This document shows, one piece after another, positions 15,917 through 23,683 of a DNA stretch of 35,781 bases. The notes under the pieces were generated by a model, which did not search any database, was not told the origin of the DNA, and worked only from the letters and a program-made list of their open reading frames with translations. The first letter of the stretch is position 1; every line of letters starts with the position of its first letter. The position numbers and the translations under genes are program-made. Source of the stretch: a virus; the IMG/VR virus record IMGVR_UViG_3300045135_003334, positions 1-35,781 of that record, one strand, 5' to 3'.

Positions 15917-16339
15917 ATGGAACTAAAAGACAGCAAGACTGCCCAGAACTTGAAAGATGCGTTCGCGGGTGAGTCACAGGCAAACAGAAGATACCTTTAC
16001 TTCGCACAGAAGGCCGACATAGAAGGTGCTCCAGACGTAGCAGGTGTGTTCAGATCGACTGCGGAAGGTGAGACAGGACATGCACACGGTCATTTGGAAT
16101 ATCTTGAGGAAGTTGGAGATCCAGCAACTGGTGAGAAGATGGGTGAAACAGAAGACAACCTAAAATCTGCCATCGCAGGTGAGACACACGAGTATACTGA
16201 CATGTATCCAGGCATGGCAAGAACAGCCAGAGAAGAAGGTTTTGAAGAAATCGCAGACTGGTTTGAAACACTTGCAAAGGCTGAGAAGTCACACGCAGGT
16301 AAATTCCAAAGAACACTTGACGCCTACAAGGCACAATAA
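15917..16339 (+). CDS. rubrerythrin (diiron domain only)
   Basis: Rubrerythrins are ferritin-like diiron proteins that reduce hydrogen peroxide in the cytoplasm. The likely iron ligands are all present: E19 ([14 protein letters not shown]), E52 and H55 (EGETGH), E89 and E92 (GETHEY), E123 and H126 (KAEKSH). The 140-residue protein ends after the four-helix bundle and has no C-terminal rubredoxin domain and no cysteine, so electrons must come from a separate donor. It stands alone, with its own perfect promoter and a hairpin after it, which suggests high and independent expression. It is probably an auxiliary gene that protects against oxidative stress during infection. Confidence 0.92.
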   Translation: MELKDSKTAQNLKDAFAGESQANRRYLYFAQKADIEGAPDVAGVFRSTAEGETGHAHGHLEYLEEVGDPATGEKMGETEDNLKSAIAGETHEYTDMYPGMARTAREEGFEEIADWFETLAKAEKSHAGKFQRTLDAYKAQ

Positions 16340-16349
16340 TACGCAACAG

Positions 16350-16370
16350 GTAAGGCGTTCATCGCCTTAC
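16350..16370 (+). terminator. hairpin between rubrerythrin and UV endonuclease genes
   Basis: GTAAGGCG (16350-16357), loop TTCAT, CGCCTTAC (16363-16370): a perfect 8-bp stem. It follows the rubrerythrin stop by 10 nt. There is no long T-run, only TTGACAAATTT, whose first six bases are the -35 box of the next promoter. It could stop or protect the rubrerythrin mRNA. Confidence 0.55.
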
Positions 16371-16398
16371 TTGACAAATTTCCAATAACTGTTATAAT
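16371..16398 (+). promoter_or_regulatory. consensus sigma70 promoter placing +1 at the UV endonuclease start codon
   Basis: TTGACA (16371-16376), 16-nt spacer, TATAAT (16393-16398). The usual +1, seven bases after the -10 box, is 16405, the A of the ATG. The -35 abuts the hairpin before it. No Shine-Dalgarno can exist in such a transcript. Confidence 0.82.
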
Positions 16399-16404
16399 AA
16401 GCAC

Positions 16405-17448
16405 ATGGTACAACGATTTGGTTTCTGTTGCAAATGGCTGAACTCCGAGAAAGAGTTTGGAGGTATGAAAGTCAACGCCAAGGACAGAGATCTCAATGGC
16501 AGATCAACCACAATGCGTTGGCTACGTGAACACCCACAAGATGCTGTGCAGAGACAGTGGGACATTATGAACCACAACGCCACGGCGGCACGTAAACTCG
16601 TGCAACGTGTTGGATCACTTCCACCAGAACGTAGGATGGTTCGTCTCGGTAGTGAGATGTTGCAAGGCTACACAGAAAAGGACTGGAAGTCTTGGTGGCA
16701 ACAACCACACATACAAGATCACTGTGAAAGACTGTTCGCACCCGTAGGCGAGATGGCACGAAGGCTAGACGTGAAAGTAAGTTTCCACCCTGGTCAGTTC
16801 TGCGTTTTATCAAGTGCCACTCCAGAAATAGTAGAGAGAAGCATAGAAGAATTTGAATACCATGCGGACATGGCCCGTTGGATGGGTTTCGGCAAAAGTT
16901 TCCAGGATGGATGCAAGATAAACGTACACATCTCAGGCAAACAAGGACCAGATGGAATACGTAAGGCTTTGCCTAGACTATCCCAAGAAGCACGTAACCT
17001 CATCACTATAGAAAATGACGAGATGGGTTGGGGACTGGACGCAAGTCTCGAACTGGAAAAGGATCTTGCACTTGTGATGGATATACATCACCACTGGATC
17101 AGAGACGAGGAATACATAGATGCAAACGATGACAGAGTCAAAAGGGTGATTGACAGTTGGCGTGGACAGAGGCCGAGTATGCACTATTCTTATTCTAGAG
17201 ATGAACACCTTGCAGTTGCAAACCTAGGCGACCGTACACACACTGAGATGCACAATATCAAGGATCTACTTGAACGTGGTTGCAAGAAACAAAAACTGAG
17301 AGCACACTCTGACCTGTTACCAAACAGGAAAGTCAATGATTGGGCATTATCATTCTCGGAAAACTTTGACATACAGGTAGAGGCCAAAGGTAAAAACATG
17401 GCCACAGAACAATTATATAGACAAGCAAAGGAAACTGCTGTAATATAG
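16405..17448 (+). CDS. uvsE: UV damage endonuclease (UvdE/UvsE family)
   Basis: This 347-residue TIM-barrel enzyme nicks DNA 5' to UV photoproducts, a repair route independent of UvrABC. Family motifs are in order: 'RFGFCCKW' (first strand), 'SFHPGQFCVLSS' with H128, 'KINVHISGKQGPDG', 'LITIENDEMGWG' with E203-N204-D205, 'LVMDIHHHW' with D226 and H228-H230, and 'MHYSYSRDEH'. These supply the metal-binding His/Asp/Glu set. The start at 16405 is needed because the first strand lies within ten residues of it; the next ATG would remove the strand. It heads an operon with the clamp loader. The fit is obvious for a phage of sunlit water. Confidence 0.92.
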   Translation: MVQRFGFCCKWLNSEKEFGGMKVNAKDRDLNGRSTTMRWLREHPQDAVQRQWDIMNHNATAARKLVQRVGSLPPERRMVRLGSEMLQGYTEKDWKSWWQQPHIQDHCERLFAPVGEMARRLDVKVSFHPGQFCVLSSATPEIVERSIEEFEYHADMARWMGFGKSFQDGCKINVHISGKQGPDGIRKALPRLSQEARNLITIENDEMGWGLDASLELEKDLALVMDIHHHWIRDEEYIDANDDRVKRVIDSWRGQRPSMHYSYSRDEHLAVANLGDRTHTEMHNIKDLLERGCKKQKLRAHSDLLPNRKVNDWALSFSENFDIQVEAKGKNMATEQLYRQAKETAVI

Positions 17449-17453
17449 CATTA

Positions 17454-17636
17454 ATGAAACACAGAAGACTTGTGAAAACTTGCACTTGGCAACTTCTAGG
17501 ATTAGGCTGGTTTATGAGTTATGCTTTGGTCACAGGAGGAGACCTCTGGTATACGTTTGGCCTTTCACTGGCGAGCATTCCTGCAGGAAGTGTGATGTTT
17601 TATGGTCACGAATGGATATGGGACAAAATTAAATGA
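17454..17636 (+). CDS. DUF2061 small membrane protein
   Basis: This 60-residue protein fits DUF2061: 'RLVKTCTWQLLGLGWFMSYA' opens with the 'vKt.tWr' motif, followed by 'VTGG' between two hydrophobic helices, and the C-terminal 'MFYGHEWIWDKIK' matches the family's 'yY.HeriW'. Two transmembrane helices are predicted (about residues 10-28 and 33-50). It starts 5 nt after the UV endonuclease stop and overlaps the clamp-loader start by four bases (ATGA). The function of the family is unknown to me; a replication link is suggested only by position. Confidence 0.8.
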   Translation: MKHRRLVKTCTWQLLGLGWFMSYALVTGGDLWYTFGLSLASIPAGSVMFYGHEWIWDKIK

Positions 17637-18559
17637 AAGATTTATGGGTAGAAAAATACAGACCTAAGACTCTGAAAGAGTACGTGGTCAGAGATGAGGC
17701 ACAACGTCAACAGATACAGTCATGGATAGACGACAAGGCGATTCCGCACTTGTTGTTGAGTGGTGCTCCGGGTGTTGGCAAGACAACACTAGCAAAAGTT
17801 CTGTTTGCAGAACTGGATGTCAGCAGTTATGACATACTTGAAATAAATGCTTCGAGGGAGAACAGTGTAGACACAGTCAGAGAGAAGATAAATTCATTCG
17901 TACAGATAATGCCTTTTGGAGCATACAAATATGTGTTGCTTGACGAAGCGGATTACATGAGTCCAAACGGACAGGCGGCTTTGCGTGGTGTGATGGAGAT
18001 GTATCACACGTCAGCGAGATTCATACTAACTTGCAACTATCCTAACAGGGTGATACCAGCACTGCATTCGAGGTGTCAAGGCTTCCATATGGAAACTATT
18101 GACAAAACAGAGTTCACCGCTAGGGCATGTGAGATATTGATACAGGAAGGTATAACACCAGACATAGAAATATTAGACACATACGTAAAAGCAAGTTATC
18201 CAGACATGAGGAAGTGTATCAACATGTTACAACAGAATTGCAGGGACGGAAAACTTATGCCACCAGCAAGTGGAGATTCAGGACAACAGGACTACAGACT
18301 GCAGATGGTGGACTTGTTTAAACAAGGAAAGATACAAGAAGCAAGGAAACTTGTATGTGCCCAAGCGAGACCAGAAGAATGTGAAGAGATATACAGATGG
18401 TTGTATGACAACTTGGAAATAATATCCAAAGACGAGGACGCACAGGACAAGGCGGTGCTAATTATCAAACAAGGATTGGTTGATCACAGTTTCGTAGCAG
18501 ACCCAGAGATCAATCTCGCAAGTGTTATGATTAAACTATCAAGACTATCCAATGGCTAA
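17633..18559 (+). CDS. 44: sliding-clamp loader ATPase subunit (T4 gp44-like)
   Basis: This 308-residue AAA+ protein is the large subunit of the T4-type clamp loader, which opens the sliding clamp and places it on primed DNA. Walker A is GAPGVGKT at residues 44-51, Walker B is LLDEAD at about 102-107, sensor 1 is 'ARFILTCNYPNRV', and the arginine finger is in 'LHSRCQGF'. The N-terminal 'LWVEKYRPKTLKEY' is the RFC-box signature. Length is close to T4 gp44 (319). It overlaps the upstream membrane-protein gene by four bases and the downstream oxygenase-like gene by eight. gp62, expected directly after it in T4, is not seen, nor are the clamp, regA or polymerase. Confidence 0.93.
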   Translation: MKDLWVEKYRPKTLKEYVVRDEAQRQQIQSWIDDKAIPHLLLSGAPGVGKTTLAKVLFAELDVSSYDILEINASRENSVDTVREKINSFVQIMPFGAYKYVLLDEADYMSPNGQAALRGVMEMYHTSARFILTCNYPNRVIPALHSRCQGFHMETIDKTEFTARACEILIQEGITPDIEILDTYVKASYPDMRKCINMLQQNCRDGKLMPPASGDSGQQDYRLQMVDLFKQGKIQEARKLVCAQARPEECEEIYRWLYDNLEIISKDEDAQDKAVLIIKQGLVDHSFVADPEINLASVMIKLSRLSNG

Positions 18560-19130
18560 AAACATACAGTATCTAGGGCGTGTCAATTTACCCTTTGATA
18601 AAATTTTAAACGTCATAAATTTAAAATCTACAAAGGTCAATACTACCTACGACACTGAAGACACTTGCCACACGGTCGACAGGAATAAAGAGCAGTTAGA
18701 ATTTAGCAAAAAGATTTTGAAGTTATACCATCCAAAAAAAAATATTGCTTATTTTTATAGGTATACAAACAAAGCACTATCTGACATGATACCAAGAAGT
18801 TTTTGGAAGAAATACAAAATGGACAAAGCAACTTGTCGTATTACAATTATGAGACATCCGCCAGGCACTGTGAGCATTCCACACATTGACCGTTACTACA
18901 ATGCAGTGAAGGAGTTAGGGACAAAAGGACTTGATACCAACAGGATTAGAAGACTTTGGATACCTTTAACGGAGCCAAAATTAGGTCATGCACTGTTTGT
19001 TGGAAATGAAGTGGCATATGCTTTGAAGCGAGGAACTGTGATCACGTTCAATAAAGATGTTCCACATTCCGGATGCAACGTTGGATATGAAGATAGATAC
19101 GTGCTAACACTTACAGGATATTATGGGTAG
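18552..19130 (+). CDS. Fe(II)/2-oxoglutarate oxygenase-like protein 1
   Basis: This 192-residue protein has the metal triad of a double-stranded beta-helix oxygenase: H111-I-D113 (PHIDRY) and H172 (VPHSGCN), with R182 (EDRYVLTL) placed to bind 2-oxoglutarate. The layout 'IPLTEPKLGHALFVGNEVAY' and 'LKRGTVITFNKDVPHSGCN' resembles aspartyl/asparaginyl-hydroxylase-type cupins. The substrate is unknown. It lies where gp62 would be expected, eight bases overlapping gp44, and overlaps the following small gene by eight. It is one of three such proteins in the window, all different from each other. Confidence 0.72.
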   Translation: MAKNIQYLGRVNLPFDKILNVINLKSTKVNTTYDTEDTCHTVDRNKEQLEFSKKILKLYHPKKNIAYFYRYTNKALSDMIPRSFWKKYKMDKATCRITIMRHPPGTVSIPHIDRYYNAVKELGTKGLDTNRIRRLWIPLTEPKLGHALFVGNEVAYALKRGTVITFNKDVPHSGCNVGYEDRYVLTLTGYYG

Positions 19131-19395
19131 CAAACACAACAAAAAAAGATACATGATAGTCAAGTATAGTCTCAACAAGAAGGGCACATACGACGAGCTC
19201 GTGGAACTTTCGAAGAAGAATGTTGGTCCAGGTAAGTTGGCACAATCAGGCGTGGTTTTAGACCTTGTGGACAAGGAGGTCTTGAAGTGTGAAGTGCCCG
19301 GTCAGCCAGACTTGGTCAACCATATTTCTTATGAAACTCTACACAAGCATTTTTACAAGGCCTACGGAGCGATGCTAGATCAGTTTATGAAATAG
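19123..19395 (+). CDS. hypothetical protein (90 aa)
   Basis: This lysine-rich 90-residue protein (starts MGSKHNKKRYMIVKYSLNKK) appears to have an N-terminal beta strand and a helical end (YETLHKHFYKAYGAMLDQFM). The stretch 'QSGVVLDLVDKEVLKCEVPG' looks beta-rich. No family is recognised. It overlaps the oxygenase-like gene and is the last gene of the operon that starts at the UV endonuclease. At 90 residues it is too short to be T4 gp62 (187), although the position is similar. Confidence 0.6.
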   Translation: MGSKHNKKRYMIVKYSLNKKGTYDELVELSKKNVGPGKLAQSGVVLDLVDKEVLKCEVPGQPDLVNHISYETLHKHFYKAYGAMLDQFMK

Positions 19396-19612
19396 CCTGA
19401 CTGTACATGCGTCTAAGCATGGCCAATTGACTTGCTCTCCATAACCTTGCTAGAACCCTACGTCTCCTCCTATCCTTCTGTTTTCTAATCTTCAGCCAAT
19501 GTTGATTCATCATGTACAATTTCACCCTCTTGTCGTACACTCTCTTTTTCCTCATTTGTTTCCATAATTTCCTTTGGAATAAAGGTCGCATTTGTAGGCT
19601 GTTGATCAATAG
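19385..19612 (-). CDS. possible small arginine-rich protein on minus strand
   Basis: A minus-strand frame ends at 19385. The ATG at 19612 has GAGGA a few bases upstream and gives about 75 very basic residues (MLLINSLQMRPLFQRKLWKQ; later 'RRRRRVLARLWRASQLAMLR'). It overlaps another minus-strand frame (19485-19673) in a different phase, and its end overlaps the plus-strand gene at 19123 by a few bases. At most one of the two frames may be real over the shared stretch. I include it because the 355-bp gap is otherwise unexplained. Confidence 0.3.
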   Translation of the reverse strand, partial: LLINSLQMRPLFQRKLWKQMRKKRVYDKRVKLYMMNQHWLKIRKQKDRRRRRVLARLWRASQLAMLRRMYSQAIS

Positions 19613-19673
19613 CATAAGATTCCTCATAGGTTGTAGTTGATTGTGTTTCGATGTGTCTTTGATTAGGACTCAT
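19485..19673 (-). CDS. possible small acidic protein on minus strand
   Basis: This minus-strand frame gives 62 residues from the ATG at 19673 (or 64 from 19679): MSPNQRHIETQSTTTYEESY and then many E, D, T and Q residues. The composition is that of a small soluble, largely unstructured protein. No clear promoter or Shine-Dalgarno is visible before it. It occupies the gap between a plus-strand operon end at 19395 and a plus-strand late promoter at 19737. Confidence 0.35.
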   Translation of the reverse strand: MSPNQRHIETQSTTTYEESYAIDQQPTNATFIPKEIMETNEEKESVRQEGEIVHDESTLAED

Positions 19674-19736
19674 GTACAAATACTTACGATCTTTTTTCCA
19701 AATAAAGTATGCATATTTTACAACACAGATCTTTAA

Positions 19737-19744
19737 GATAAATA
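19737..19744 (+). promoter_or_regulatory. T4-type late promoter (GATAAATA)
   Basis: GATAAATA lies six bases before the ATG at 19751; the predicted +1 is 19750, one base from the start codon. No Shine-Dalgarno is present. Confidence 0.7.
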
Positions 19745-19750
19745 AGAACT

Positions 19751-20233
19751 ATGCATGACGTCTTAGACATAATCAAAAACGTACAATCGTTATACTCTGT
19801 AGGCCCTACTTTAGGTATTTTGAAAGACTTCGAAAGGGTGATCGACGAACTAGATGTGTACGTGTTCAAAAATTGGCAGGATGGTGAATTGCTGTCTGGA
19901 CCAATCGATTCTCGACACTTTGTCACATGTTCATTTATGTGGCCTATTGACAAAATGCCTGATCCCGCAGGAGGAAAACGATTGCTGGACAAAGGATGTA
20001 AGGTTACATATAAAAAAGACGAGTTATTAAAACCAAGAGAAATAAAATCTCCAGAAGACTACAGACCAGGAACAACAAAAGGCAAAATAGACGCTCACGA
20101 TATTTGGATAGTTGAAATAAGAATGCCAAAACAACTGATCGGCAACATGAAACACGGTCAAGATGAGATTGAAGTTCAAGATCAAACAGGTGAAGTCGTA
20201 AAAGACTTAGATACAGCAAATGATATTAGTTAA
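19751..20233 (+). CDS. hypothetical protein (160 aa), late gene
   Basis: This 160-residue soluble protein (starts MHDVLDIIKNVQSLYSVGPT) contains 'DELDVYVFKNWQDGELLSGP' and 'HFVTCSFMWPIDKMPDPAGG', and ends in an acidic tail. Its composition looks like a virion or DNA-metabolism protein, but I recognise no family. It sits behind a late promoter and overlaps the next gene by 14 nt, so the two probably form one unit made late in infection. A second ATG two codons in (19755) is in another frame and not an alternative. Confidence 0.7.
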   Translation: MHDVLDIIKNVQSLYSVGPTLGILKDFERVIDELDVYVFKNWQDGELLSGPIDSRHFVTCSFMWPIDKMPDPAGGKRLLDKGCKVTYKKDELLKPREIKSPEDYRPGTTKGKIDAHDIWIVEIRMPKQLIGNMKHGQDEIEVQDQTGEVVKDLDTANDIS

Positions 20234-20960
20234 TGAAGGTTTAAAAGCCGGTGACCTAGAAGGGGTGATAAGCAATCGTTTTTCAATTGATCAGTACAAA
20301 TCCAAGATGGGCGAAGACAAGAACATCATGGTCCTGACATTTACCGTTGATGGTCAGGCTCCTGCAAAAGACCTAGAACGTTTTGCAGAAACAGGCTACA
20401 GATCAGTGCTTGATGCAGATGCAACACCTGGGTCCATGGAAGATGGCAAACACAAGGTGTTCATAGAATTCGCGAGAAGACCAGAAGTCGTGTCGGAAAT
20501 CATGGCATTCCTGGATGATCTTAAAAAACTTACTAACATCGAGGAGTTCGAATACACATACCACAAAGGAGAAAATCCAACAATGGTATCAGCAGGAACA
20601 ATGAGTGAGACTGTACCTACAACGCCCGAAGACTACGAACAACGAGTCAACGAAATGAAAGTGAGTGAGGCTAGAAGTTTCTTTGACAAATACGACATGA
20701 TGGAATGCAAAATTTTAGAAAACACCATGTCTGTTAAAAAAACAGGTGCTGGACATGAATTAAAATTCGAAATACACAAATTTGGTCCAACACAAGACAT
20801 AATGAAAGAAGTAAAATCTTTCAAAATAGATATGGATTCTATCGCGGAATGCACACACCTTACAAAATACTTTGGTCCTTATAACATCACCAAAACTAAC
20901 GAGAACAAGTTTATTTTCACAAATAGTGATAAGTCAGCATTAGTAAGTAGAATATCTTAA
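20220..20960 (+). CDS. hypothetical protein (246 aa), late gene
   Basis: The N-terminal part of this 246-residue protein is mixed alpha/beta ('DKNIMVLTFTVDGQAPAKDL', 'RRPEVVSEIMAFLDDLKKLT'). The C-terminal part (about 140-246) has 'SFFDKYDMMECKILENTMSV' and 'LKFEIHKFGPTQDIMKEVKS'. It is clearly coding, but I cannot assign a family. I considered the T4 sliding clamp because of length (228 in T4) and the nearby loader; the sequence does not resemble it. It ends with a TAA directly next to the TAA of the convergent radical SAM gene, with no bases between. Confidence 0.7.
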   Translation: MILVNEGLKAGDLEGVISNRFSIDQYKSKMGEDKNIMVLTFTVDGQAPAKDLERFAETGYRSVLDADATPGSMEDGKHKVFIEFARRPEVVSEIMAFLDDLKKLTNIEEFEYTYHKGENPTMVSAGTMSETVPTTPEDYEQRVNEMKVSEARSFFDKYDMMECKILENTMSVKKTGAGHELKFEIHKFGPTQDIMKEVKSFKIDMDSIAECTHLTKYFGPYNITKTNENKFIFTNSDKSALVSRIS

Positions 20961-22742
20961 TTAGAGTTTACTTACTGAAACCTTTAGAGAGTTTCTTCTT
21001 CTTTTAGCGTAACTATTATCAATTTCATTAAAATTACTATCGAAAATATAGGATACCAGACTAGATGATTTCATTTTGTTGTAATCAAATGCAAGTTCTT
21101 TTTTGATTGGATAGTTTGCATTTTCGTCGTGTATGCTGTGTTGTTGGAAAATAATTACGTCCTCGTTCGGAGAATCTAAAAAATCATTTAAGGTTTTTTT
21201 GCCTATTTTATATACCTCCTCCTTGTTTTGATAAAAGAACTCAAAACTTTTATTTTGCATCCATGCATGAGCAGACACTGTATCGGTGCTTTGGTTCCCT
21301 TTTAGATAGTATGTGATACTATCTTTTATAAATTTGTAATGTGCATTCAAAAGTTCAGACAATTTTATGTTCTCAATCAATCGGTCATAGAACTGTTGGA
21401 AACTGATATCATGGTTTCGAGCATATCTAGACAAAACTTGTGTATAGCCTCGTATATGAAACTGTACTATAACCCAACTATACATATAAGACTCTATCAT
21501 ATGATCGGTGCTCATTGTATTAGTTGCGGTCACGATGTCCATGTACTCTGGTATGTCGTCTGCTTCGTTGAAAATAAACATATAATCCTTTACTCGAGTA
21601 GTCTTCAGTCCATATTTTGTTATTGATTCTTCACTGGCCATCTCGCTGTTTTTTAAAATCTGTGTCAACCAAACATCAATACTATTATGTTGTCCTAACT
21701 CTAAAAGATCAGTTATTCCTTTTTTCCAACTTTCCAGTGTTTCATTAGGCATACCAAGTATAAGTTCGCTATAAGACCCTAATTGTGCTTCTTGAATACG
21801 TTCAAACATATCTCCTAGTTTGTTAATGGCCATGTTCTTTCTTTTGATCACGTCAAGAGTTTTATCACTCATACTCTGGACACTTAAAGTAATCCCCCTA
21901 CATAACCGTCCTAACGCTTTCGCGATTTCAATCACTACTGAATTACTGTTTTTTGTAAACTGAGCATTGACCGTATCTACCATACTGGTATCTAAATGTT
22001 GATGTAAGAGTTTAGCGATTGCAAGATCTCGCTCCTTGAAAATGCCAAAGTTTGCATCTGCTAGGAACACGTAAGATATGCGGTGATTTTTGATCCAAAG
22101 TATTTCCTCCTCTACTTTTATGAGGTCGTGTTGCTTTACTTTAGAGTTGATGAGGCTACCCCAATCACAAAAGGTACAAGAAAAAGGACAACCTCTATTT
22201 GTTTCGAAAGTCATCTGCCAGACAGCATTAGGATTGTTTTCGATTATCTTGTCAAATACGCCTGATGTATATGGACTAGGCAACTCTGATAAATCTGTTA
22301 TTCTTTCTGCTAGGTAAACTCTTTGTGTGTCTTTATGATGTTTCAATGAGTCCAAAATTTTTACAAAATTTTTTTCACCCTCGCCGAGTATTACGCTATC
22401 TATGAATTGATGTTCGTCCAATGTATTCCTGGTTATTTGTGGGCCTCCAAAAACTATTTTACAATCAGGGAACTTTCTTTTAATCCTTTCAGCAACTGTT
22501 AGACAGTATTGCTCATTCCACACATAACAACTGAATCCACAGATAGTCGGATTTTCCAACTTTTCAATTAGCGAATCAATATCTTCTCTGGCAAAGAATA
22601 AATCCTTAAGGACAAAGTTTTCCCTAACCCATTCAAACTGATTAGCATACGCCCAGATACAACCTACGCTGTACGGCAACCAATATTGAGTAGTGTTGTT
22701 GAAAAATATTTTGTATTGGGGTTGAAATAGGTACACATTCAT
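20961..22742 (-). CDS. B12-binding radical SAM enzyme
   Basis: This 593-residue protein has an N-terminal cobalamin-binding Rossmann domain (MNVYLFQPQY; 'KIVFGGPQIT'; 'VILGEGE') and a radical SAM barrel with the 4Fe-4S cysteines C185, C189 and C192 in 'NRGCPFSCTFCDWG'. 'YVFLADANFGIF', 'ITLSVQSMSDKTLDVIKRKN' and 'ELILGMPNETLESWKKGI' are further barrel strands. The C-terminal ~200 residues match nothing I can name. Members of this class carry out methylations and rearrangements on unactivated carbon; the substrate is unknown. I prefer the ATG at 22742, which overlaps the upstream stop as TAATG, over the ATG six codons earlier, because B12 domains normally begin right at this strand. Confidence 0.85.
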   Translation of the reverse strand: MNVYLFQPQYKIFFNNTTQYWLPYSVGCIWAYANQFEWVRENFVLKDLFFAREDIDSLIEKLENPTICGFSCYVWNEQYCLTVAERIKRKFPDCKIVFGGPQITRNTLDEHQFIDSVILGEGEKNFVKILDSLKHHKDTQRVYLAERITDLSELPSPYTSGVFDKIIENNPNAVWQMTFETNRGCPFSCTFCDWGSLINSKVKQHDLIKVEEEILWIKNHRISYVFLADANFGIFKERDLAIAKLLHQHLDTSMVDTVNAQFTKNSNSVVIEIAKALGRLCRGITLSVQSMSDKTLDVIKRKNMAINKLGDMFERIQEAQLGSYSELILGMPNETLESWKKGITDLLELGQHNSIDVWLTQILKNSEMASEESITKYGLKTTRVKDYMFIFNEADDIPEYMDIVTATNTMSTDHMIESYMYSWVIVQFHIRGYTQVLSRYARNHDISFQQFYDRLIENIKLSELLNAHYKFIKDSITYYLKGNQSTDTVSAHAWMQNKSFEFFYQNKEEVYKIGKKTLNDFLDSPNEDVIIFQQHSIHDENANYPIKKELAFDYNKMKSSSLVSYIFDSNFNEIDNSYAKRRRNSLKVSVSKL

Positions 22743-23656
22743 TACAGAATTTGTTTCCAAGCATTAATAGTGTAATCTAGACCGTCCTCTAAAGAAACAT
22801 TCGGTCTCCATCCTAAAGTTTCTGTAATAAGATTGTTATTTGAATTCAGCCAATATATTTCTCCAGGCCTCGCAGGTTTGGTGTTCCAGTTGACCTTGCC
22901 ATCCCAGTGTATTTTTTTACTAATCTTATTGACATAGTCTTTTATTTTGATAGGGTCATCAGGCCCTATTGTGAATATTTTACCATTATTACATTTTTCA
23001 TGGTTTTGTATAACAGTGTGCCACATGTTCATCATGTCATCTATAAAAATAAAGTTCCTATACGGTTCACCATAACCCAGGTTTATCTCATTTGGATTTT
23101 TGATCATTTGTGTGATTATTTGTTCTGTAACAAAAAAGTCATTGTCCTTTCTTCCATAACAGTTGGTTTGTCTCAAAGCGGTAAACGGTAGTCCTAAACT
23201 ACGATGTGCGTACTCAAGGTATTTCTCGCACCCATATTTTGCAACGGCATATGGTGCGTTTGGATTTGGTTGCGTGTTCTCATCAAAAGCAATAAATTTA
23301 CTTGGTATACCATTTTTTTGCACGTCATCAGATATGGGTTGCCATCCATATACCTCCATGGTACTTGCAAATACAAAGTTTTTGAAATTCCTCAATTTTG
23401 CCGCGGCTTCTATGAGGTTAACAGTGCCAACATAATTTATTTCGCTGAATGTGATCTGTTCGTAAAAACTTTTTTCTACTTCGGTCCTAGCGGCAAGGTG
23501 AACTATTATTTGAGGATCTATCGAACTTACTTCTTGATTTACTGCATCATGATCTAGTAGATCGCTTTTAAGATGATAAAGTTGGTAATTTTTTTCAAGA
23601 TCTGGAGTTAAATGCTGTCCTATAAAGCCAGAACTACCCGTGAGAAGCAATTTCAT
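22742..23656 (-). CDS. NAD-dependent sugar epimerase/dehydratase (extended SDR)
   Basis: This 304-residue extended short-chain dehydrogenase has the nucleotide-binding GSSGFIG at residues 7-13, 'IIVHLAARTEVEKSF' (the NAD-side HLAA motif), serine/threonine in 'FASTMEVYG', and the catalytic Y136-x3-K140 in 'YAVAKYG'. 'LRQTNCYGRKDN' and 'RNFIFIDDM' are typical of the UDP-glucose-4-epimerase/GDP-mannose-dehydratase group. It acts on a nucleotide sugar. The start is set at 23656, at 'MKLLLTGSSG', not at an upstream in-frame ATG at 23734, because the family begins here and a late promoter lies 5 nt before it. It is translationally coupled to the radical SAM gene. Confidence 0.88.
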   Translation of the reverse strand: MKLLLTGSSGFIGQHLTPDLEKNYQLYHLKSDLLDHDAVNQEVSSIDPQIIVHLAARTEVEKSFYEQITFSEINYVGTVNLIEAAAKLRNFKNFVFASTMEVYGWQPISDDVQKNGIPSKFIAFDENTQPNPNAPYAVAKYGCEKYLEYAHRSLGLPFTALRQTNCYGRKDNDFFVTEQIITQMIKNPNEINLGYGEPYRNFIFIDDMMNMWHTVIQNHEKCNNGKIFTIGPDDPIKIKDYVNKISKKIHWDGKVNWNTKPARPGEIYWLNSNNNLITETLGWRPNVSLEDGLDYTINAWKQIL

Positions 23657-23661
23657 ATCAA

Positions 23662-23669
23662 TATTTATA
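23662..23669 (-). promoter_or_regulatory. T4-type late promoter (TATAAATA), minus strand
   Basis: On the minus strand the sequence reads TATAAATA, a perfect late consensus. The predicted +1 six bases after its end is 23656, the A of the epimerase ATG. It is one half of a divergent promoter pair. Confidence 0.78.
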
Positions 23670-23683
23670 TGTGCGTATATTAT

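Noticed and set aside
20220-20960. T4 sliding clamp (gp45) identity for the 246-residue protein
   Set aside because: Length is similar and gp44 is near, but the sequence shows no resemblance to the clamp that I can see.
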